14,877 bases of DNA from Eimeria necatrix (taxonomy: Eukaryota > Apicomplexa > Conoidasida > Eucoccidiorida > Eimeriidae): the NCBI RefSeq assembly GCF_000499385.1, contig NW_013651718.1, positions 6,823 to 21,699 of the forward strand, given 5' to 3'. Below the pieces are notes generated by a model that ran no database searches, was not told the DNA's origin, and saw nothing but the letters and a program-made list of their open reading frames with translations. Below, piece after piece: positions 8,363-14,877 of the stretch (positions within the stretch are counted from its first letter, which is position 1; each line of letters opens with the position of its first letter). A program made the translations under genes and the position numbers.

Positions 8363-8766
8363 ATGAAGCTGAGAGGCAGCAAATGCCTCTTTTGGCACTT
8401 TTTGTTTTTTCTTCTTTTTGCCATTTTGCAAATGGCAAAAGCAGAATGGAATCTTCGAACTTTAAAAGGAGTCCCTAAGCCAAAAAAGGTAATTAATTAA
8501 TTAATTAAATTAATTAAATTAAATTAATTAATTAAATTAATTAATTATATCAATTAATTAATTAATTAATTAGTTTAATTAATTAATTTAATTAATTTAA
8601 TTAATTAATTAAATTAATTAAATAATAATCTGTTTAATTTTTTAATTTTCTGCAGAAAGGAATTTTTTCTTTTCTTTCCAGAAAAGGAAATGGGCCGGAC
8701 TTCTTTCCAGAAGTTGAAGAAGAAGGCGTCAGCCCATTTTGCTGCTGCTGCTGCTGCTGCTGCTGC

Positions 8767-8801
<35 letters not shown>

Positions 8802-8898
8802 ATTTTGCTGCTGTTGCTGCTGCTGCTGCTCGTTTTGCTTCTGTTGCTGCTGCTGCTGCTGCTCATTTTGCTCCCGCTGCTGCTGCTGCTGCTGCTAA
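8363..8898 (+). CDS. Candidate secreted protein, signal-peptide exon plus second exon
   Basis: Exon 1 is 8363-8488, 42 codons, phase 0. It starts MKLRGSKCLF, runs through a strongly hydrophobic core (WHFLFFLLFAILQ) and has a likely cleavage after MAKA. It then reads EWNLRTLKGVPKPKK and stops at a textbook donor AAG|GTAATT. The intron is AT-rich (TTAATTAA repeats) and ends TTTTCTGCAG at 8655. Reading on in phase gives KGNGPDFFPEVEEEGVSPF followed by a poly-Cys tail to a TAA at 8896-8898, about 122 residues in total. An alternative acceptor at 8710 (TTTCCAG) is also in phase and gives a poly-Ala reading that could continue through the donor GCT|GTGCGT into the exon at 8997. The export signal is well supported, the 3' structure is not. 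I recognise no family. Confidence 0.45.
8489..8655 (+). other. AT-rich intron with TTAATTAA repeats
   Basis: GTAATT...CTGCAG ends with an interior almost entirely of TTAAT/TAATT units, following the signal-peptide exon. Confidence 0.55.
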
Positions 8899-8923
8899 TT
8901 TTGCTGTGCGTCAGATTTAAGGC

Positions 8924-8988
8924 TTAGGGTTTAGGGTTTAGGATTTAGGGTTTAGGGTTTAGGGTTTAGGGTTTAGGGGTTAGGGTTT
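8924..8988. repeat. Interstitial telomere-like repeat, about nine TTTAGGG units with variants
   Basis: Longest heptamer cluster in the window. It includes one GATTTA and one GGGGTTA variant unit and ends eight bases before a candidate acceptor (GCATGCAG at 8996). In one gene model it lies inside an 89-bp intron. Confidence 0.95.
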
Positions 8989-8996
8989 GCATGCAG

Positions 8997-9749
8997 GAGA
9001 AGGCGTTTTTGAATGCGTGTATACTTTCAATGACAAATATGTTCGGCCCCGGCTCAGGTTTGTTATTTTTATTTTTATTTTTATTTTTATTTATTTTTTA
9101 TTTTTTAATTTTGTTTTTATTTCCTCTTTTTATTATTTTTATCTTTTTTATTTTGTTTGATTGTTATTTTTTCATTTATTATTTGTTTATTCAGTTTTGA
9201 AATTATTAATTAATTTTATTTGTTTTTGTTTTTGTTATTTTATTTGTCTCTTTTTGATTTTTAATTAATTTCTTATTTCCTCATTTATTATTTTTTTAAT
9301 TTGTTTTTCTAAATCCATTTATTCGATTTTTATTTATTGTGTTTTCATTTATTTTTTATTACTGGTTATTTGCATTTATCTAATTATCTGTTTTTATTTT
9401 TAATTAATTTAATTAATTAATTAATCAATTAGTTGATTAATCAATTAATGATTTTATCTATTGATTAATTTGTTTATTTACTTATTTATTCTCTTTATTC
9501 TTTATTTGTTTAATTTAATTAATTTTACTTCAAGTTAATTAATTTTATTTAAATTCAATCAAATCAAATGAATTTAATTTAATTTAATTAATCAAATTTA
9601 ATTAATTTAATTAATTTAATTTAATTTAATTTAATTTAATTTAATTTAATTTAATTTAATTTTTATTTAAATTCATTTTGCAGACCAACTGGAGCTGACG
9701 ACCACCGAAGGAGTTTTTGTCGTCGAAATCACCGTAACTGTAAATCAAA

Positions 9750-9792
<43 letters not shown>

Positions 9793-10189
9793 GTTAATTA
9801 ATTAATTAATTAGTTAATTAATTAATTATTTAATTAATTATTAATGGAAAATAGATAAATAAATTGATTAATTAATTAATTATTTAATTAGTTAATTAGT
9901 TAAAGGAAGAATAAATGAAAAGTATGCAAAAAATGAAAAACAAGAAATGCAGAATTTAGAAAAATAATAAATGAAAAATAGGAAATGAATTTCTGAAAAT
10001 AAATAAATAAATAAATTAAATAAATTGTTTTTATTTATTTATTTTCAGAGTGTTGGAATAGACTTTCCCACAAGAGCTTTTTTACAAGACATAATTTCTT
10101 TTTTGGAAAAAGAAATGAAAAAAGCAAAAAAGAAAATTCATCCGGACTCCGAAGAAAGAGAACGTCAGCTGTACAGACACCTCAAACCC

Positions 10190-10254
<65 letters not shown>

Positions 10255-10279
10255 TCGGCTGCTGTTGCTGCTTTTGTGA
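8997..10279 (+). CDS. Candidate three-exon coding segment, unrecognised protein
   Basis: Three exons with good borders join in one frame. 8997-9057 lies between GCATGCAG and CAG|GTTTGT and reads EKAFLNACILSMTNMFGPGS. 9684-9733 (or 9739) lies between TTTTGCAG and a GTAACT or GTAAAT donor and reads DQLELTTTEGVFVVEIT. 10049-10279 follows TTTTCAG and reads SVGIDFPTRAFLQDIISF, then a charged helix-like part (EKEMKKAKKKIHPDSEER), then poly-Leu and TGA. Introns are AT-rich, 626 and about 310 bp. A second frame is also open across the three exons, so the frame is a judgement from residue composition. It may continue the signal-peptide gene at 8363. The poly-Leu tail may instead be intronic if a weak donor at 10163 is used. 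Confidence 0.35.
9058..9683 (+). other. AT-rich probable intron with pentamer array
   Basis: 626 bp of T-rich then TTAATT-rich sequence, with a TTTAA pentamer run at about 9615-9661, ending TTTTGCAG. No gene-like sequence is seen on either strand. Confidence 0.5.
9747..9792. repeat. AAAT tetramer array
   Basis: About eleven AAAT units just after a candidate splice donor. Related TTTA/AAAT runs occur at 10870-10960, 11058-11105, 11238-11318, 13635-13679 and 13799-13858. Confidence 0.9.
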
Positions 10280-10322
10280 GACTCGCTGTTCTTGTTGCTG
10301 CTGCTGCTGTGCCTGCGGGACC

Positions 10323-10358
<36 letters not shown>

Positions 10359-10392
10359 GATCGCTCTTGCTGCTGCTGCTGCTGCTGCTGGT
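10190..10392. repeat. CTG tracts
   Basis: Two long CTG runs (10194-10250 and 10324-10390) around a short unique stretch. The Ala frame is open across the whole block up to a CTG|GTAGTT donor-like site near 10390; the Leu frame stops at 10279. Confidence 0.9.
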
Positions 10393-10443
10393 AGTTTGCA
10401 AATTAAATAAATAAAAAAATGATTATTTTGTTTTTTAATTCAG

Positions 10444-10521
10444 TAAAGTACACAAGTGTGAGGGCTTTTTCGTTGGGAGAAAAAGGCCTTGAGAGGTCTC
10501 GCGCGGTGCTGAAGTTCAGCG
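10444..10521 (+). CDS. Candidate internal exon, unrecognised
   Basis: Lies between TTTTTTAATTCAG and a near-consensus donor AGCG|GTGAGT. In the only reading that crosses it without stops, entered with one base from the previous exon, it encodes KYTSVRAFSLGEKGLERSR followed by AVLKFS. It could follow the 10049 exon if the donor at 10163 is used (phase 1 on both sides). The palindrome GGTGTACGTACACC starts 11 bases after the exon. Confidence 0.35.
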
Positions 10522-10531
10522 GTGAGTTTCG

Positions 10532-10545
10532 GGTGTACGTACACC
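10532..10545. repeat. Palindrome GGTGTACGTACACC
   Basis: Perfect 14-bp inverted repeat, third exact copy in the window, just inside a probable intron. Confidence 0.85.
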
Positions 10546-10727
10546 TGAATTCTTGCTGCTGTTTTCTTTTTTTTTCTTTCCGCTTTTCTTTTATCAATTC
10601 TTTTCTTTTTATTTTCTTTCGATTGCTTCTTTTTCTTCTTTTCACTTTTTGTTAATTGTTTCTTTTTTCATTTCTTAATGAGCTCTTGTGCAATCGGCTC
10701 CCTGATTCGCTACTGCTTCGCTCTCCC

Positions 10728-10762
10728 AAACCCTAAACCCTAAACCCTAAACCCTAAACCCT
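10728..10762. repeat. Interstitial telomere-like repeat, five AAACCCT units
   Basis: Five perfect heptamers with the C-rich strand on plus, opposite to the three clusters at 7066-8988. Confidence 0.97.
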
Positions 10763-10972
10763 AGCAGCTGGGGCGGAGGTTTTGCTTTTGATCAAATGAG
10801 AGTCTACTGACTGTTTGAAATAGTTTGAATTGGTTTTTTATTATTTGTTAATTCATTAAAATATGCTCTATTGTTTTATTATTTATTTATTTTATTTAAT
10901 TCATTTATTTTAATTTATTTGATTTATTTAATTTATTTTAATCTGTTTCATTTATTTATTTATTTGCTGCAG

Positions 10973-11071
10973 CCTTCGCCGCTGAAGCGTCAAGATGAAG
11001 GGCCCTGGATTTCGAAGATTTCAAGATTGATGAAACAAATTAAAAACAAAAAGAATAAAATAAATAAATAA
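10973..11071 (+). CDS. Candidate terminal exon, unrecognised
   Basis: Follows TTTGCTGCAG after a T-rich AT tetramer run. In phase 0 it reads PSPLKRQDEGPWISKISRLM, then a Lys/Asn-rich end and TAA. The first part looks like coding sequence; the end comes from AAAT repeat. Phase 0 entry would need a donor slightly downstream of 10521, for example at CGG|GTGTAC in the palindrome. Entry in phase 1 instead gives a short tail and stop. Confidence 0.25.
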   Translation, partial: PSPLKRQDEGPWISKISRLMKQIKNKKNKINK

Positions 11072-11430
11072 ATAAATATTTATTTATTTATTTGTTTATT
11101 TATTTTATTCTTTAAAATGAATTATTTGGTTTTTTGAAAAACAAAAAAGAAACAAACAAAACAAATGGAGTGTATGTACGCCGCAACGCGTCGTTGGTTT
11201 GTTTTTTTCGAAAGAAATAAATTTGATTTATTTCAAAAACAAATAAATAAATAAACAAATAAAATAAATAAATAAATAAATAAAATAAATAAACAAATAA
11301 ATAAATAAAAATAAATAATGGGGAAATAACGGAGGGAAATGCATGCATTTGTTTGCCGGGTGTACAGACGGCGTTTCCTCTAAAGGAGACTGCAGAAGCG
11401 AAAAGTCTTTTTGCAATTTTAATTCTTTTT
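11072..11430. other. AT tetramer-rich region, no recognised gene
   Basis: TTTA and AAAT arrays dominate. Degenerate members of the palindrome family appear at 11170-11182 (GTGTATGTACGCC) and 11358-11372 (GGGTGTACAGACGGC). Confidence 0.5.
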
Positions 11431-11684
11431 AAATGTTTTAAATGTTTTAGATGTTTTAAATCTTTTAAATGTTTTAAATATTTTAAATGTTCTAAATGTT
11501 TTAAATGTTTTAAACGTTTTAGATGTCTTAGTGCTTTGAACGTTTTAAATGTTTTAAATGTTTTGGACGTTTTAAATGTTTTAAACGTTTTAAATGTTTT
11601 AGATGTTTTAAATGTCTAAAATGCTTTAGATGTTTTAAATGTTTTAGATGTTTAAAGTGTTTTAAAAGTTTTAAAAGTTTTAAA
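11431..11684. repeat. 9-bp AAATGTTTT minisatellite
   Basis: About 28 diverged units of AAATGTTTT with variants such as AGATGTTTT and AAACGTTTT. The 9-bp period leaves long open readings on both strands (Lys-Cys-Phe on plus, Lys-His-Leu on minus). These are repeat artefacts unless transcribed. Confidence 0.9.
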
Positions 11685-11801
11685 TAATTTGAACATTTCC
11701 ATTTCCAAAACACTTTTGCAGATTCTCCCACTCAAGCTCCGAATCTCACGCACTTGTGTTTCTACTTCTTTGCAAATGCACAAAAATTAATTCCTTATTT
11801 C

Positions 11802-11884
11802 GCATGCATGCATGCATGCATGCATGCAGTCCTACTTTTGCATGCATGCATGCATGCATGCATGCATGCATGCATGCATGCATG
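11802..11884. repeat. GCAT tetranucleotide runs
   Basis: Two runs (11802-11828 and about 11840-11884) of perfect GCAT separated by about 11 bp. Each contains many overlapping copies of the palindrome TGCATGCA. Confidence 0.95.
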
Positions 11885-12338
11885 AGATGTGCATTTTGGG
11901 GTCCATTATCTGGGATTTGCAAAGGCACAAATAAAAGCTAAAGGACTTCTTTTGGAATTAAATTTGCGAAATAAAATTAAAAAAGAAATTGCGAAAATTG
12001 CATGCAAAGAAGCGAGGTGTCGAGACACCGCAGAGCGGGGGCGTTTTTTGGGGTGTATGTACAGTGCACTCGCAAAGATGCGAAGTGGACTTTTTGGAAA
12101 TGGGATTTTCATTTAAATTGCAATTTGGCATTTTAAATGAAATAAAGTCTTTAATTTTAAATGAATAAAGTCTTTAATTTGCTCCAAGACTTTGCAAAAA
12201 TGTGAAAAGTCCATTCTGCAAAAGTGAATTAAAAAAATTCGTTTTTGCAAATGGCCGCGTTTTTGTTTTTGAAATAAAAACGTGAAAATAGTTATTTGGG
12301 AAATGAGGAACTTACTTTGCTTTTGAACGAATTTTGAA
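11885..12338. other. AT-rich region without a recognised gene
   Basis: It contains the inverted repeat GGTGTCGAGACACC at 12016-12029 and GGTGTATGTACAGTGCAC from 12052, both near the dispersed palindrome consensus. Short ORFs on both strands at 11889-12116 overlap each other and lack family features. Confidence 0.45.
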
Positions 12339-12689
12339 GCATTTAAATGCGTTTAAATGAGTTTAAATGCATTTAAATGCATTTAAATGAATGTAAATGC
12401 ATTTAAATTCATTTAAATGCATTTAAATAAATGCAAGTGCATTTAAATTCATTTAAATGCCTTTAAATGGATTCAAATGAATCTAAGTTCATTTGTATGC
12501 ATTTGAATGCATTTGAATTCATTTAAATGCATTTAAAAGCATTTAAATCCATTTAAATGCTTTTAAATTCATTTAAATGCATTTAATTGGACTTAAATGA
12601 ATTTAAAAGCATTTAAATGCATTTAAATGCATTTAAATGCATTTAAATGCACATATATGCTTTTAAATGAATTTAAATGAATTTATTTG
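12339..12689. repeat. 10-bp ATTTAAATGC array
   Basis: About 35 units of ATTTAAATGC with point variants. Adjacent units create the 12-bp palindrome GCATTTAAATGC repeatedly. The period is close to one helical turn. Confidence 0.93.
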
Positions 12690-13511
12690 TCTGCATGCAA
12701 ATGCAAAAAGAGCTCTCGGGTGTCTGTCTCCTTTTTGTTGCTGCTGAGGAGACAAAAAGAGACATTTGGGACTTTAAAAGATGAAAAGTTTTTTCGGATT
12801 TGTTTTTAAACTTTTATTTTAAATTCAACTTTCATTATTCCTTCTCCTTTCAAGAAGAGTTCAATTACTTCAAAAAGAAATAATTAAACCCTTTTTGCAA
12901 AATCAATTTAAATGCAAATTTGCCAATTAATTCACTTTTGCAATCTATTTAGTTGGGGGGCATTTTAAAAGTCTTTTTTTCCTTTCTTTTCGTCTTCTTT
13001 CAAAAGCAAAGTCACTTACAAGTTTATAACTGCAAATATCCGAAAAAATATTCAAAATAAAGATAAAAAGATTAAAAAAAGGATTAAAAATGTTTAAAAT
13101 AAACCCAAAATGCACTTTAATTCATTTAACGATCATTTCTCCGCGCAAAGTCGCTCAAAAGGCCGTACGTGTACGTACACCTGCGGTGAAATGAAACAAG
13201 CGAAAATGCTTTTGAGAATTTTTTTTCGAAATTTGGAGCTTTTTCGGAGCCCCAGGGCCCAAAAAAGAAAACATTTTGAATTGTTTTGATTTAAATTCGC
13301 GAAAAAGGATCAAAAACGACAAATTTTGGGGCAATTTGCGCAAATTTGCGAATTCGAGGTGTACGTACGCACAGCCTGAGGTGTACAGACACCTGGGAAC
13401 TTGCACTGCTGCAGCTTTTGCTGCGCGAGCGCCGCCGAGCGAATTAGTGGCTTTTCTTTTGACAAAAAGAAGCGGAATTGTCTTTAAAAGGATTAATTTA
13501 ATTAAATTCAG
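12690..13511. other. AT-rich region with palindromes, no recognised gene
   Basis: It contains an imperfect hairpin at about 12728-12764 (GTCTCCTTTTTGT against ACAAAAAGAGAC). Palindrome-family members occur at 13169-13181, 13358-13370 and 13380-13393. Overlapping ORFs on both strands at 13155-13683 show no family motif. Confidence 0.45.
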
Positions 13512-13621
13512 AAGAAGCACTTCAAAAAAGGAATTCAAAGAGTCCGGAAAGACCATTGGAGCTGCTGCTGGCCTCCCGCTGGGCCGGCGCGGCGTTTTCG
13601 CCGCTCTCGGGCCTACAAATG
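13512..13621 (+). CDS. Candidate internal exon, unrecognised
   Basis: Follows TTAATTAAATTCAG and is followed by GTTTAATTTT. One frame reads EALQKRNSKSPERPLELLLA then SRWAGAAFSPLSGLQM and leaves in phase 0. The base composition is clearly richer in GC than its surroundings. It could belong to the RCC1 gene downstream, but nothing in the sequence proves it. Confidence 0.25.
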
Positions 13622-13890
13622 GTTTAATTTTTCCATTTATTTATTTATTTTATTTATTTATTTATTTATTTTGTTTATTTTGAAGAAAAAGAAATAAAAT
13701 TGACCCTTTTTTGCTCTTTCTGCTGCTGCCCGCCGCTGCCGACGGGCGCTCGCAGCAGCCGCTGCTGCCTCTGTCTTTCCCGCCTCCCCAGAAGCCCAAA
13801 CAAATAAATAAACAAATAAATAAACAAATAATAATAAATAATAAATAAATAAATAATAATTGCCAATTAACTCATTATTTGCCTCCTTAC

Positions 13891-13913
13891 TCCCTGAACA
13901 ACCAAAGAGCGGT

Positions 13914-13965
<52 letters not shown>

Positions 13966-14010
13966 CAGCCACAAAACGAGGCATTTGGCTTCGGCAGCAG
14001 CCCCAGCCAT
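13891..14010 (-). CDS. Candidate first exon with poly-Ala, unrecognised
   Basis: ATG at 14010-14008 in context ATTATGGCT. It encodes MAGAAAEAKCLVLWLS, a poly-Ala run from the CAG tract, then HRSLVVQG, and ends at a good donor GGA|GTAAGG in phase 0 after 40 codons. No following exon was found with confidence at lower coordinates. Poly-Cys and other frames are also open here. Confidence 0.25.
13917..13964. repeat. CAG tract
   Basis: About 16 perfect CAG units. Confidence 0.93.
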
Positions 14011-14057
14011 AATTAATTAAGACTTTTCGGACTGTTGTTTTTGTCTTCATTAATTAA

Positions 14058-14302
14058 TTCTGCAAACAAAAGTATTGCTGCTGCAGCTGCTGCTGCTCCG
14101 AAGTTGCCCCCAGCAGCAGCAGCAAAAGCCCGAGCAGCAGCAAAAGCAGCAGCAGCAGCAACAGCAGCAGCGGCAGCAGCAACAGCAGCAGAAACAGCAG
14201 CAGCGAAGCCACCAAACGGACCGCAGCAGCCGCAGCTGCGGCAAACTACAAGCAGCAGCAGCAGAAACAGCAGCAGCAACAGCAGCAGCAACAGAAACAG
14301 CA

Positions 14303-14338
<36 letters not shown>

Positions 14339-14727
14339 AATGGGGCAATCCGCAACAAAATCTGGCGTCGTAATATGGGGCCCCCCAGTGAGTCCCCACT
14401 TTCCCCTTTATCTCTTTAAATTAATTTAATTAAATAAATTAAATAAATTAATTTAATAAATTAATTTAATTAAATTAATTAAATAAATTAAATTAATTTT
14501 AATTATTTTAATTCATTTTAATTCTTTTGCTGCTGCTTTTGTGTCTCCTTAAGGACCCCGAGAGCACCAGCGGGTCCGGGGGGCCCCCCCGGGGGCCCCC
14601 CGGGGGCCCCCCCGGGGGGGGCCCCCCGTTGGGGGCCCCCCTGAGCGCAGCAGCAGCAGCAGCTGCTGCTGCTGCTGCTGCTGCAGCAGGGGGGCCGCTG
14701 CTGCAGCTGCGGCCCGTGGAAGGACTT

Positions 14728-14758
<31 letters not shown>

Positions 14759-14877
14759 GGCAGCAGCACTTTTTGTGCTGCTGCAGCAGCGGAGAAGTTG
14801 TGGGGTGGGGGTCCAACAAAAGGAGACAATTAGGGTTTGAAGGAGACACTTTTTGGCCGCGGGCCCGCGTGCTGAAG
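14058..14877 (+). CDS. RCC1-repeat (beta-propeller) protein, 5' part, continues past the window
   Basis: Exon A ends 14387 at CCCCCCA|GTGAGT. Its frame is open back to 14058, with an ATG at 14340 in context CCAATGG. Exon B starts at 14554 after TGTCTCCTTAAG and is open for 108 codons to the edge. Phase 0 matches on both sides of the 166-bp intron. From the ATG the protein reads MGQSATKSGVVIWGPP, then a Gly/Pro and poly-Ala insertion, LRPVEGL, AAGQQHFLCCCSSGEVVGWG, then SNKRRQLGFEGD. This is the RCC1 pattern: G-V-hx-WG, then P-V, then AxG-xx-H, then G-x-V-x-x-WG-x-N-xxx-QLG. One blade is complete and the next begins. Upstream of the ATG the frame encodes Ser- and Gln-rich sequence including EATKRT and NYKQ, so an earlier start in another exon is possible. 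RCC1-family proteins range from Ran exchange factors to other scaffolds; which one this is cannot be told. Confidence 0.7.
14410..14525. repeat. AT-rich TTAAT/AAATTAATT repeat in the RCC1 intron
   Basis: Interior of the intron between exons A and B, built of AATTA and TAAAT units. It is like the intron after the signal-peptide exon at 8489. Confidence 0.8.

Noticed and set aside
11746..11941. Met-His-Ala-Cys repeat proteins on both strands
   Set aside because: They are simple readings of the GCAT run, equally open on both strands.
13155..13556. 133-residue minus-strand ORF
   Set aside because: Its composition follows AT-rich DNA and palindrome copies, there is no motif, and it overlaps a plus-strand ORF of equal length.
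1..14877. tRNA or rRNA genes
   Set aside because: I saw no cloverleaf with GTTCRAAYY-type T loop and no rRNA core sequence, but only by eye. A covariance-model scan would be decisive.

Overview
The window looks like nuclear DNA of a coccidian apicomplexan, most probably Eimeria. Three traits point there: many CAG/CTG trinucleotide tracts that become poly-Gln, poly-Ala, poly-Ser or poly-Leu inside genes; several internal clusters of the telomere-type heptamer AAACCCT/TTTAGGG; and short exons separated by AT-rich introns with GT...AG ends. Genus is inferred from this style, not from a database match. Layout: (1) 163-2961, minus strand, is a long intronless ORF with a signal peptide and a degenerate kinase fold resembling the rhoptry kinase (ROPK) family; its catalytic residues are replaced, so it is called a pseudokinase. 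(2) About 2962-4459 is intergenic with a CAG-rich block and a six-unit AAACCCT cluster. (3) 4460-5435, minus strand, is a two-exon gene for a TPPP/p25-alpha family protein. The join was worked out here: exon 1 5435-5159 and exon 2 4683-4460 give an in-frame 166-residue protein. The 475-bp intron is mostly an 18-unit minisatellite that starts at the splice donor, and a CTG tract ends at the splice acceptor. (4) 5436-8362 is mostly repeat and AT-rich DNA with CAG tracts, telomere-like clusters, palindromes and a few weak ORFs. (5) 8363-8898, plus strand, is a candidate secreted protein gene with a signal-peptide exon and a clean GT donor, followed by further candidate exons to about 11071 that can be partly joined in frame but are not recognised. 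(6) 11100-13500 holds arrays of 4-, 9- and 10-bp units and several copies of a palindrome, with no convincing gene. (7) 13500 to the end holds a weak candidate minus-strand exon and, at the right edge, the start of a plus-strand RCC1-repeat (beta-propeller) gene. Its repeat signature only appears when 14340-14387 is joined to 14554-14877, and it runs off the window. The three recognised genes share no obvious pathway: a secreted rhoptry-type protein, a microtubule-associated TPPP-like protein and an RCC1-type propeller. What unifies the window is its repeat ecology: CAG tracts, a 14-16-bp palindrome GGTGTACGTACACC seen repeatedly in noncoding DNA, a related minisatellite inside an intron, and telomere-like heptamers in both orientations. 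The strongest candidates for something undescribed are the intron minisatellite and the dispersed palindrome family that shares its core.
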